64,000 nt of DNA from Flavobacterium hercynium (GTDB taxonomy: Bacteria > Bacteroidota > Bacteroidia > Flavobacteriales > Flavobacteriaceae). Numbering within the stretch: position 1 is the first letter of the stretch; each line of letters begins with the position of its first letter. Under the pieces are notes generated by a model, which saw only the letters and a list, made by a program, of their open reading frames with translations, searched no databases and was not told the origin of the DNA. The position numbers and the translations under genes were made by a program. Positions 25,858-34,414 of the stretch are shown here, in pieces. The DNA is taken from the NCBI RefSeq assembly GCF_002217285.1, contig NZ_MUGW01000024.1, positions 1-64,000 on the forward strand, in the 5' to 3' direction.

Positions 25858-27345
25858 TTACGATTTAAACCAGCCTGCTACCAATTCATCTTCAAATGAT
25901 GTAGCATTTTTATGAATGAATTCGTTTGTTTGTTTGTTGTATGAATAATCTAAAGCCCAGGATTCGTGGTTCTTAGCTAAATCTTTAATACTTTCGCAAA
26001 CTAAAGCAATTTCCTGATCAGTAGTTGTTGGGTGAATAGACATTCTAATCCATCCCGGTTTTTTAATCAAATCTCCAATTGTAATTTCACCTACCAATTT
26101 ATTAGACGTTTCCTGATCAACGTGTAATAAAAAGTGACCATAAGTTCCAGCACAACTGCATCCGCCTCTTGTCTGAATTCCAAATTTGTCATTCAATAGT
26201 TTTACTCCTAAATTAAAATGAAGATCTTCAATAAAAAAGGAAATAACTCCCAAACGGTTTTGATGTTGTCCTGCTAATATTTTGATATTAGGTACATTAC
26301 CTAATGCCTCAAAAATATAATCAACGATTTCGTGTTCACGTTGCAAAATATTTTCGATTCCCATTTCTTCTTTTAGCTCAATCGCCAATGCCGTTTTGAT
26401 TACCTGAAGAAAACCGGGAGTTCCGCCATCTTCACGGTCTTCAATATTGTCAATATATTTATGTTCACCCCAAGGATTTGTCCAGCTTACTGTTCCTCCA
26501 CCAGGACAATCGGGAATCATATTATTGTATAATTTTTTATTAAAAATTAAAACACCTGAAGTTCCTGGCCCTCCTAAAAATTTATGCGGAGAAAAGAAAA
26601 TAGCATCTAAATAAGATTCAGGATCTTTTGGATGCATGTCGATTTCTACATAAGGTCCTGAACAAGCGAAATCTACAAAACAAACACCGTTGTACTGGTG
26701 CATTAATTTTGCTGCTTCGTGAAAAGGTGTTTTTAACCCTGTTACATTAGAACATGACGTTATCGAAGCTATTTTTATAGTTCTGTCAGCATATTTCTCT
26801 AATAATAAAGCCAAATTGTCAAGGCAAAAAAGTCCTTTTTCGCAAGACGGAATAATTTCGACATCAGCAATTGTCTCTAACCAAGACGTTTGATTAGAAT
26901 GATGCTCCATATGTGAAATAAAAACAACAGGTCTTTTTTCAGCAGGAACAACAGTACATTCTTTTAAGTTTTCCGGAATTTTAAGTCCCAAAATACGTTG
27001 AAATTTATTGACAACTCCTGTCATTCCGGTACCATCTGTAATTAAAACATCGTCGTTATTGGCATTGGTATGACGCTTGATGATGTTTCTGGCATGATGA
27101 TATGCTTTTGTCATGGCAGTACCTGACACAGTTGTTTCAGTATGTGTATTGGCTACAAAAGGACCAAAACTGTTTAATAATTTGTCCTCAATTGGGCGAT
27201 ACAGCCTTCCGCTTGCCGTCCAATCCGTGTAAATAATCTTTTTTTGACCGTAAGGAGAAGTAAATTCCTGATCAATACCAACGATATTCTTTCTAAATTG
27301 CTGAAAGTATGTTTCTAAGGTGATGGTACTATTTTTGCTATTCAT
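25858..27345 (-). CDS. Class V aminotransferase-fold PLP enzyme (cysteine-desulfurase-like)
   Basis: The fold-type I enzyme has the PLP lysine in FFSPHKFLGGPGTSG and a C-terminal GGCSCAGTYG loop similar to the catalytic-Cys loop of cysteine desulfurases. It may remove sulfur from cysteine or act on another amino acid; the substrate is not certain. I chose the ATG giving MNSKNSTITLETYF (495 aa). The longer frame starting at 27405 begins upstream of a good -7 box at 27367-27374 and is therefore unlikely. The gene is divergent from msrA. Confidence 0.88.
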   Translation of the reverse strand: MNSKNSTITLETYFQQFRKNIVGIDQEFTSPYGQKKIIYTDWTASGRLYRPIEDKLLNSFGPFVANTHTETTVSGTAMTKAYHHARNIIKRHTNANNDDVLITDGTGMTGVVNKFQRILGLKIPENLKECTVVPAEKRPVVFISHMEHHSNQTSWLETIADVEIIPSCEKGLFCLDNLALLLEKYADRTIKIASITSCSNVTGLKTPFHEAAKLMHQYNGVCFVDFACSGPYVEIDMHPKDPESYLDAIFFSPHKFLGGPGTSGVLIFNKKLYNNMIPDCPGGGTVSWTNPWGEHKYIDNIEDREDGGTPGFLQVIKTALAIELKEEMGIENILQREHEIVDYIFEALGNVPNIKILAGQHQNRLGVISFFIEDLHFNLGVKLLNDKFGIQTRGGCSCAGTYGHFLLHVDQETSNKLVGEITIGDLIKKPGWIRMSIHPTTTDQEIALVCESIKDLAKNHESWALDYSYNKQTNEFIHKNATSFEDELVAGWFKS

Positions 27346-27366
27346 TAGTGTGCCTGTGTTTGATTG

Positions 27367-27374
27367 CAAATATA
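27367..27374 (-). promoter_or_regulatory. Promoter -7 box of the class V aminotransferase gene
   Basis: The minus strand has TATATTTG, an exact TAnnTTTG match, 22 bases before the chosen start at 27345. Confidence 0.5.
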
Positions 27375-27524
27375 TTGCTTTTTTAGAGAATTGCGAATTT
27401 ATCAATTGTAAACTTCAAACATTAAATAACTGTTTACTATCTTTAATTTAATTGTTGTTTTATTAATAATTATCACAATATTCTATCGGATTAATAGGGC
27501 ATGTAAACTTAAACAATACTATTT

Positions 27525-28058
27525 ATGGAAAATTTATCAGTAGCTACTTTTGGTGGTGGATGTTTTTGGTGCATAGAAGCTGTCATTCAGCGTTTAAAGG
27601 GAGTTGAATCTTTAAAATCAGGATATTCAGGAGGTTTTATTAAGAATCCGCCTTATCGCGAAGTGTGTACTGGCAGAACTGGTCATGCAGAAGTTATTCA
27701 GGTTGTGTTTAATCCTGACATAATTTCATACCATGATTTGATCTTTATATTTATGACAAGTCATGATCCAACAACATTAAACCGTCAGGGAGCTGATGTT
27801 GGGACACAATATCGATCTGTTATTATGTATCATGACGCTGAACAAAAAGTCATTGCAGAACAGGTTTTTGAAGAAGTAAAACCTTTTTACGAAGATCCAA
27901 TCGTTACAGAACTTGTACCTCTTGAAGTGTTTTACGAAGCTGAAGAAGATCATCAGAACTATTACAATGATAATCAGGATGCGCGTTATTGCCAAATCGT
28001 AATTGATCCTAAGATTCAGAAACTTAAAAAAATGTACGCCAATCAACTAGCGGACTAA
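27525..28058 (+). CDS. msrA: Peptide methionine-S-sulfoxide reductase
   Basis: MsrA repairs oxidised methionine (S-epimer) in proteins. The GGGCFWC motif places the catalytic Cys at residue 13. GYSGGFIKNPPYREVCTGRTGHAEV and the YRSVIMYHD block are standard, and a candidate resolving Cys is in DARYCQ. Length 177 aa matches the short MsrA form without MsrB. It is followed after 18 bases by selO, giving a two-gene oxidative-stress operon. Confidence 0.96.
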   Translation: MENLSVATFGGGCFWCIEAVIQRLKGVESLKSGYSGGFIKNPPYREVCTGRTGHAEVIQVVFNPDIISYHDLIFIFMTSHDPTTLNRQGADVGTQYRSVIMYHDAEQKVIAEQVFEEVKPFYEDPIVTELVPLEVFYEAEEDHQNYYNDNQDARYCQIVIDPKIQKLKKMYANQLAD

Positions 28059-28076
28059 ATTACTTAAACAAATCTC

Positions 28077-29645
28077 ATGAAAGATTTAAAAATAAAAAAT
28101 CGATTCACAGCTGAACTACCGGCAGATCTTGACGAGACGAACGAAATTCGTCAAGTATCGAAAGCAGTGTTTTCGTTTGTGAATCCAACACCACCTTCGA
28201 ATCCAAAATTAATTCATGCTTCTGAGGAAGTAGCTGATTTAGTTGGGATTTCGAAAGATGAAATTCAATCTGAAAGCTTTCTGAACGTATTTTCAGGTAA
28301 AGAAGTTCTGGCAGGAACACGTCCGTATGCGATGTGCTATGCAGGACACCAATTCGGTAACTGGGCCGGACAATTGGGAGATGGACGTGCTATTAACTTA
28401 ACAGAAGTCGAACATAACAATTCGTTTTTTACACTTCAGTTAAAAGGTGCCGGAAAAACACCATATTCCAGAACGGCGGATGGTTTGGCAGTTTTACGTT
28501 CTTCTGTTAGGGAATATTTGTGTGCAGAAGCGATGCATCATTTGGGAGTTCCTACTACCCGATCGCTTTCGTTGATGCTATCTGGAGATCAGGTTCTGCG
28601 TGATATTTTGTACAACGGAAACCCAGCTTACGAAAAAGGTGCTGTAGTGTGCCGTGTCGCGCCATCGTTTATCCGTTTTGGAAGTTTTGAAATGCTGACT
28701 GCCAGAAATGAACTCAAAAATTTAAAAGAGTTTGTTGAGTATAACATCAAATATTATTTCCCTGAGATTCAAGGAGAACCAAAAGAACAATATTTGCAAT
28801 TCTTTAAAACGGTTGCCGATAAAACCCGCGAAATGATCTTGCATTGGCAACGTGTTGGATTTGTACATGGTGTTATGAATACCGATAATATGTCTGTTCA
28901 CGGAATCACCATTGATTATGGTCCGTATGGCTGGCTAGAAAATTATGATCCAAACTGGACACCTAATACAACAGATAGTCAAAACAGAAGATACCGATTT
29001 GGAAATCAGCCTCAGATTGCACAGTGGAATTTGTATCAATTGGCAAATGCGCTGTATCCTTTAATTAACGAAGCAGAACCTTTAGAAAAGATACTAGAAT
29101 CGTTTATTACTGATTTTGATTCCGATTACAAAACTATGTTTTTAAGCAAGTTAGGATTATTTACTTCAACAGAAGCTGATGATGCATTAATTGAAGGATT
29201 GGAAACAGTTTTACAGCTGTCTGAAACGGATATGACAATCTTTTTTAGAAATTTAAGCCAAATTAAGAAGGCCGATTCTATAGAAAAAGCTATAGAAAAA
29301 ATCGAGTATGCATTTTATACTCCTGCGGAAATTTCGGGAAGTATTTTAGATTCTTGGAAAAAATGGTTTGCTGTATATCTGCAAAGATTACAAGCAGAAC
29401 ATCCTTCAGATCAGGAACGTTCTGAGAAAATGAATACCATTAATCCAAAATATGTATTGCGAAATTATATGTCGCAATTGGCTATTGATGCAGCAGATCA
29501 GGATGATTATACTTTGATTGATGAGCTATATTTGCTTTTGCAAAAGCCGTATGATGAACAACCAGAATATGAAAAATGGTTTGCAAAACGTCCGGATTGG
29601 GCGCGATCTAAAGTCGGCTGCTCTATGTTATCTTGTAGTTCTTAA
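28077..29645 (+). CDS. selO: SelO/YdiU protein adenylyltransferase
   Basis: SelO is a pseudokinase-fold enzyme known to AMPylate proteins, with links to redox stress. Visible residues include the lysine in KGAGKTPYSR (about 124), the HGVMNTDNMS metal-binding loop (about 265) and IDYGPYGW. The C-terminus, CSMLSCSS, mirrors the redox-active Cys/Sec C-terminal motif of the family, here with Cys and no selenocysteine. Length (522 aa) is close to E. coli YdiU. It is co-transcribed with msrA. Confidence 0.94.
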   Translation: MKDLKIKNRFTAELPADLDETNEIRQVSKAVFSFVNPTPPSNPKLIHASEEVADLVGISKDEIQSESFLNVFSGKEVLAGTRPYAMCYAGHQFGNWAGQLGDGRAINLTEVEHNNSFFTLQLKGAGKTPYSRTADGLAVLRSSVREYLCAEAMHHLGVPTTRSLSLMLSGDQVLRDILYNGNPAYEKGAVVCRVAPSFIRFGSFEMLTARNELKNLKEFVEYNIKYYFPEIQGEPKEQYLQFFKTVADKTREMILHWQRVGFVHGVMNTDNMSVHGITIDYGPYGWLENYDPNWTPNTTDSQNRRYRFGNQPQIAQWNLYQLANALYPLINEAEPLEKILESFITDFDSDYKTMFLSKLGLFTSTEADDALIEGLETVLQLSETDMTIFFRNLSQIKKADSIEKAIEKIEYAFYTPAEISGSILDSWKKWFAVYLQRLQAEHPSDQERSEKMNTINPKYVLRNYMSQLAIDAADQDDYTLIDELYLLLQKPYDEQPEYEKWFAKRPDWARSKVGCSMLSCSS

Positions 29646-29667
29646 GAAATCTCAGATTTATAGTATT

Positions 29668-29725
29668 TCCCATCAGGCAAATTATCAATTGAATACTAAT
29701 TGAATTTTTCTGATGGGATTTTTTA
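29668..29725 (+). terminator. Terminator of msrA-selO
   Basis: The outer stem TCCCATCAG / CTGATGGGA (29668-29676 with 29710-29718) encloses an inner CAATT/AATTG stem and is followed by a T run. Confidence 0.75.
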
Positions 29726-29751
29726 TTGCACTTAAAATTAAAATAATATTC

Positions 29752-30717
29752 CTATTTGGAAGTAATACAATCTATAATCATGTTAGCATGAACACGAGAA
29801 TTTTCTATAAACCATTTGTGCGTTTGCATTCCTCCGCAAACTACACCAGCCAGAAACAGTCCTTGAACATTTGTTTCCATTGTTTCAGCATTGTATTGTG
29901 GAATTTTCAGCTCATCGTCTGATAATTTGATTCCCATTTTCTCTAAGAAAGTAAGATCAGGTTTATATCCGGTTAAAGCTAAAACAAAATCATTTTCAAT
30001 CGTCACTTTTCCGTTTGGTGTTTCGATTTCAACCTCGTTATCAAGGATTTCAGTAATATTAGATTCGAAATAGGCTTTGATACTTCCTTCTTCAATTCGG
30101 TTTTCGATATCCGGCTTTACCCAATATTTTACTCTGCTGTTTATTTCGTTTTTACGCACCACCATTGTAACGTTAGCGCCTTTTCGCCAACATTCTAAAG
30201 CAGCATCAACAGAAGAATTATTGGCTCCAACCACTAAAATATTTCTAAAAGCATATTCGTGTGCTTCCTTGTAATAATGACGCACTTTTGGTAATTCCTC
30301 TCCTTTTACGTTCATTATAATTGGAATATCATAGAAGCCTGTAGCAACAATTACATTTTTTGCTTCGTAGTCATTTTTGTCTGTACCAATTTTAAATCTG
30401 CCATTTTGAACTTTTTGAACTTCAGTTACTTTTTCGAATAAATTAATATTGAAATTAAAATAGCGATGAATGTTTCTGTAATATTCTAATGCTTCCTGAC
30501 GTCCTGGTTTGGGTGCCAGACAATTAAAAGGAATATCTCCTATTTCCAGTCTTTCAGCTGTTGAAAAGAAAGTCATGTACAAAGGATAATTGAAAATACT
30601 GTTGACAATAGCTCCTTTTTCTATAATTAAATAGTTTAATTTTTTCTTTTGTGCTTCTATTGCGCATGCTAAACCAATTGGCCCGCCTCCCACAATAATT
30701 AGGTCATATTCTGTCAT
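29752..30717 (-). CDS. ypdA: YpdA-type bacillithiol disulfide reductase
   Basis: The flavoprotein opens with the FAD-binding IIVGGGPIGLACAIEAQ (about 8-24) and has a second dinucleotide-binding motif, ILVVGANNSSVDAALE (about 160), for NADPH. The absence of a CxxC pair and the overall length (321 aa) match YpdA, which reduces bacillithiol disulfide. The C-terminal ALTGYKPD and LFLAGVVCGG blocks fit this family. It starts 7 bases after a CYTH-domain gene, so the two are co-transcribed, and it converges on selO. Confidence 0.93.
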   Translation of the reverse strand: MTEYDLIIVGGGPIGLACAIEAQKKKLNYLIIEKGAIVNSIFNYPLYMTFFSTAERLEIGDIPFNCLAPKPGRQEALEYYRNIHRYFNFNINLFEKVTEVQKVQNGRFKIGTDKNDYEAKNVIVATGFYDIPIIMNVKGEELPKVRHYYKEAHEYAFRNILVVGANNSSVDAALECWRKGANVTMVVRKNEINSRVKYWVKPDIENRIEEGSIKAYFESNITEILDNEVEIETPNGKVTIENDFVLALTGYKPDLTFLEKMGIKLSDDELKIPQYNAETMETNVQGLFLAGVVCGGMQTHKWFIENSRVHANMIIDCITSK

Positions 30718-30724
30718 TATACTA

Positions 30725-31198
30725 TTATTTTTCCCAATCTTTAAAAGGATTTTTACTCAGATAGGCATTGTAATATCTTGAATCGTTTGTTACTTCTATT
30801 CCAAGCCAATCCGGTTTTTCGAATACTTCTTCTTCTGATTCTAATTCGATCTCTGCCATGATCAATCCTTCATTCTCTCCGTAAAATTCATCTACTTCAA
30901 CAATGTGTTTTCCTATTTTTACTTCATACCGCGTTTTCTCGATTTTCCCTTTCTCACAGAGTTTAAGTAATTCCTGCGCTTCGTCAAGCGGAATTTCATT
31001 TTCCCATTCAAAACGGGACATACCTCCTTGATTACTAATTCCTTTTATAGTAATAAACCCTTTTTGTCCTTTGATTCTAACACGTACCGTTCGTTCCGGA
31101 ATAGAACTTAAATAGCCCTGGGCAATTTTATTTTGAGTAAAAGCCACTTCTTTAAAATCATTAGATTTCACTAGAAACTTTCTTTCAATTTCAATCAT
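30725..31198 (-). CDS. CYTH-domain protein (triphosphate tunnel metalloenzyme)
   Basis: The 157-aa protein starts with the CYTH signature EIERKFLV and has the alternating acidic and basic strands of the triphosphate tunnel (RTVRVRIKGQKGFITIKG, KTRYEVKIGKHIVEVDEFYG, MAEIELESEEE). Bacterial relatives hydrolyse tripolyphosphate or act as adenylate cyclase; here phosphatase activity on a triphosphate is the most likely. It is the first gene of the pair with ypdA. Confidence 0.9.
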   Translation of the reverse strand: MIEIERKFLVKSNDFKEVAFTQNKIAQGYLSSIPERTVRVRIKGQKGFITIKGISNQGGMSRFEWENEIPLDEAQELLKLCEKGKIEKTRYEVKIGKHIVEVDEFYGENEGLIMAEIELESEEEVFEKPDWLGIEVTNDSRYYNAYLSKNPFKDWEK

Positions 31199-31274
31199 TT
31201 TTTTGTTTGTTTTTTCTACTGCAAGTTACTGAAATTAATGCAATCATTTAGAATGCAATAATCCTAAAAACAAT

Positions 31275-32565
31275 GCAAATAATATCGATCGTTCCTACGG
31301 AACTTTAAATACTGGGGATACATAAATCAACGGATTAAAATCCGTTGCTACAATATATACCGTTCCTACGGAACTTTTACCTGTATCGAAAAAGAGCCAG
31401 AGGCTCGACAGATATTGTAGCGTCGGATTTTAATCCGACGTTAATATAGAAATCTACAAAAAAGATCCATAGGATCGGCCGATATTATCCAGCTTGTAAG
31501 CAATTAAACGCAATATTAATATGGAATTTATTTGTGTTATTATTCAAATCTGAAATCAACAATTAAACCTTATAAATCAAATACATAGCTTATAAATTTC
31601 AAAAAAACACTGCAAATAATATCGATCGTTCCTATGGAACTTTAAATGCTGGCGTTGCATAAATCAACGGATTAAAATCCGTTGCTACAATATATTTCGT
31701 TCCTACGGAACTTTACCAGTTTCAAAAAAGAGCCATCGGCTCGACAGATATTGTAGCGTCGGATTTTAATCAGATGTTAATATAGACAGCAACAAGAAAA
31801 GATCCATAGGATCGACCGATATTCTACAGTTAAATAAATAATTAAACGCAATGTTAATATGGAATTTATTTGCGTAATTATTCAAATCTGAAACCAACAA
31901 TTAAACCTTATAAATCAAATAGATAGCTTATAAATTTCAAAAAAAACACTGCAAATAATATCGATCGTTCCTATGGAACTTTAAATGCTGGCGTTACATA
32001 AATCAACGGATTAAAATCCATTGCTACAATATATACCGTTCCTACGGAACTTTACCTGTATCGAAAAATGCTTTTGTAAATCGTAACGGATTGAAATATG
32101 TTTCTACAAAATTTGATTATCCTAATCTGATTCTATAATTATCAAAAAAGAGCCAGCGGCTCGGCAGATATTGTAGCGTCGGATTTTAATCCGACGTTAA
32201 TATAGACAGCTACAACAAAAGATCCATAGGATCGACCGATATTATTCAGTTAGTAAGCAATTAAACGCAATATTAATATGGAATTTATTTGCGTAATTAT
32301 TCAAATCTGAAACCAACAATTAAAACCTATAAATCAAATAGATAGCTTGTAAATTTCAAAAAAAAGCACTGTAAATAATATCGATCGTTCCTATTCAACG
32401 GATTAAAATCCGATGCTACAATATATTTCGTTCCTACGGAACTTTTACATGTATGAAAAAAGAGCCAGAGGCTCGACAGATATTGTAGCGTCGGATTTTA
32501 ATCCGACGTTAAATATAGACAGCTACAACAAAAGATCCATAGGATCGACCGATATTATTCAGTTA
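31275..32565. repeat. Array of about four units of six mirror-arranged hairpins
   Basis: Units begin at 31275, 31612, 31951 and 32371. Each carries hairpins in a fixed order: A GTTCCTACGGAAC, B CAACGGATTAAAATCCGTTG, A' as A, C GAGCC-NNN-GGCTC, D CGTCGGATTTTAATCCGACG, E GATCCATAGGATC. In unit one these lie at 31291-31303, 31328-31347, 31362-31374, 31394-31406, 31421-31440 and 31464-31476. In unit four, A is deleted, and B, A', C, D and E lie at 32396, 32430, 32462, 32489 and 32534. Unit three carries an insert of about 80 bases between A' and C. The D-side flanks are the reverse complement of the B-side flanks. No gene is evident. Confidence 0.95.
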
Positions 32566-32692
32566 GTTTTAGGCGTGATGATTAAATCGAATATTATTTT
32601 CTCGTTTATTTAAAAAATTCTAAAATCCTATTTTGTTAGAAAAATAACCTATTACAAAACAGATGATTGCCAAAGTATTTAGTAAATTTGAG

Positions 32693-32700
32693 AGTATATA
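32693..32700 (+). promoter_or_regulatory. Probable promoter -7 box of the HhH protein gene
   Basis: TAAATTTG matches TAnnTTTG, with TTG at 32667-32669. The predicted 5' leader is about 100 nt, long for this genome, and I see no riboswitch-like structure in it. Confidence 0.4.
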
Positions 32701-32808
32701 AATTTATTCAGTTCTAAAAAGAGATTTTTACTCCTTTTGGTACGTACATCACCACTACAAGGATAAATCAGAATTGAAATTAGTTTTAAATAATTAAAAT
32801 ATACGATT

Positions 32809-33357
32809 ATGAATTTACCTTATATAATACTGCCGATATTTATTGGTTTAGTCTGTGGAATTCTAGGTTTCGTGCTGGGAAAGAGAAGTACTAAAGATTA
32901 TAAATCACTTGCAAAAGTATTACAGGAAGATCTTGATACCTGCAAAGCCAATACTAAAAACCTGATGACTAAAGTTTTGTCTCTTGAAAATGAGCTTCTT
33001 TCAAAAGCGACTCCTTATGCTGCAAAATCTTTTAAACCCTATTCGGTTCCTGTACCTGAGTTTGACAATGAGCTGGCAACGAAGATCATGGGAAAAAGAA
33101 TAAGAGAAAATGATCTGAAAATTGTAGAAGGAATTGGACCAAAAGTTGAATTCTTACTAAATGAAGCAAAGATAACGTCCTGGTATGCATTGTCTGAAGC
33201 TGATACAGCGCAATTGTTTGCCATTTTAGATGCCGGAGGTGAAAATTCTGCCATTCATAATCCGAGTACATGGTCTAAGCAGGCTTTGTTAGCCTACAAT
33301 GGTAAATGGGAAGATTTAAAAGACTGGCAGGAAAGTTTATTGGGCGGGAAAGAATAA
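32809..33357 (+). CDS. Membrane-anchored protein with a helix-hairpin-helix-like domain
   Basis: Residues 4-25 form one transmembrane helix and residues about 30-70 look like a coiled coil. Residues about 95-140 contain LKIVEGIGPKVEFLLNEAKITSWYALSEA, a helix-hairpin-helix-like motif of the type found in DNA-binding or nucleotide-related proteins. I know no function for this architecture. Its last 21 bases overlap the 3' end of the convergent menC gene. Confidence 0.8.
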   Translation: MNLPYIILPIFIGLVCGILGFVLGKRSTKDYKSLAKVLQEDLDTCKANTKNLMTKVLSLENELLSKATPYAAKSFKPYSVPVPEFDNELATKIMGKRIRENDLKIVEGIGPKVEFLLNEAKITSWYALSEADTAQLFAILDAGGENSAIHNPSTWSKQALLAYNGKWEDLKDWQESLLGGKE

Positions 33358-34386
33358 ATTTGCATCCCATTTTTTAGTTTTATCATACCATAATTGACCT
33401 TTCGTTACTTCTAACGGGCAATCGAAATTGTTGGTATAAAGTGCTCCAGTTCCCAAACCTTGTGGCATTGCGGAGTTTTGCAAAAATGTCCATTGTGCAA
33501 TGGCATTCAGTCCTATATTACTTTCTAATGCTGATGTTATCCACCAGCCGATATTGTACTTTTCTGCTAATGTGATCCATTCTTGTGTGCCTTTGAAACC
33601 GCCCACAAAACTTGGTTTCAGAATGATGTATTGTGGTTTGATTTCCTGAATTAGTTTTTCTTTTTCTGCTAATGAAAAGACGCCTATTAATTCTTCATCA
33701 AGTGCAATTGGAAAAGGTGTTTCCAGGCACAAATCTGACATCGCTTTGATGTTTCCTTTTTTTATAGGTTGTTCGATACTATGTAATTGAAATTTATTTA
33801 ATTGATTCAGCTTATCTAAAGCTTCGTCTAATGCAAATGCGCCATTAGCATCTACACGTATTTCGATTTGTTCTGCTGAAAAATGACTTCGAATGAATTG
33901 CAATAAATCAAGTTCTTTTTGAAAGTCGATAGCTCCAATTTTAAGCTTAATACACGTAAAACCATCTGCTAATTTCTCCTCGATTTGTTGCTTCATAAAC
34001 GCCTCTTCACCCATCCAGACCAAACCGTTTATAACTATCGATTGTGAAGTAGTCGTAAAATCTGATGGAAATAAAAGATACGGATTCTCACTTTGCAGCG
34101 ATAAAAAGGCCATTTCTATTCCGAATTGTATCGAAGGAAATTCCAATAAGGCATCCCAAAGTTGGTCTTTTCCTAAATGAATATTGTCGCAAGTCCACTG
34201 TAATTTTTCTTCGTAATCCGGTCGATCATCGGCGCTCAGGCCTCGAAGTATACCACATTCCCCTATTCCTTTTTTACCATTCTCCTCGAGAACAATAAAC
34301 CAGGTTTCTTTTTGAGTCATAATACCTCTGGATGTTCCCGACGGACGCTTAAATTCCAACATATATTGGTGGTAACTTGCTTTCAA
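33337..34386 (-). CDS. menC: o-Succinylbenzoate synthase
   Basis: MenC is an enolase-superfamily dehydratase making o-succinylbenzoate in menaquinone synthesis. Expected motifs are present: the KLKIGA catalytic lysines (about 145), the metal-ligand VDANGAF, IEQP, ALDEE, and KPSFVGGF with the second catalytic Lys. Length (349 aa) is normal. It is in the minus-strand men region with menA, menB and menD but separated from them by TPR, DUF2199 and hydrolase genes. No menE gene is adjacent. Confidence 0.92.
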   Translation of the reverse strand: MKASYHQYMLEFKRPSGTSRGIMTQKETWFIVLEENGKKGIGECGILRGLSADDRPDYEEKLQWTCDNIHLGKDQLWDALLEFPSIQFGIEMAFLSLQSENPYLLFPSDFTTTSQSIVINGLVWMGEEAFMKQQIEEKLADGFTCIKLKIGAIDFQKELDLLQFIRSHFSAEQIEIRVDANGAFALDEALDKLNQLNKFQLHSIEQPIKKGNIKAMSDLCLETPFPIALDEELIGVFSLAEKEKLIQEIKPQYIILKPSFVGGFKGTQEWITLAEKYNIGWWITSALESNIGLNAIAQWTFLQNSAMPQGLGTGALYTNNFDCPLEVTKGQLWYDKTKKWDANLFFPAQ

Positions 34387-34414
34387 AATAGTGGGCTTTT
34401 TAATAGGTGTATTT

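Noticed and set aside
27346..27405. Longer N-terminus of the class V aminotransferase
   Set aside because: The extra 20 codons cross the -7 box at 27367-27374, so they would not be in the mRNA.
31275..32565. CRISPR array or coding region (a 66-codon frame at 32413-32613)
   Set aside because: Units are about 340-420 bp with internal hairpins, not short direct repeats with spacers; the frame runs across hairpins and is a by-product of the repeat.
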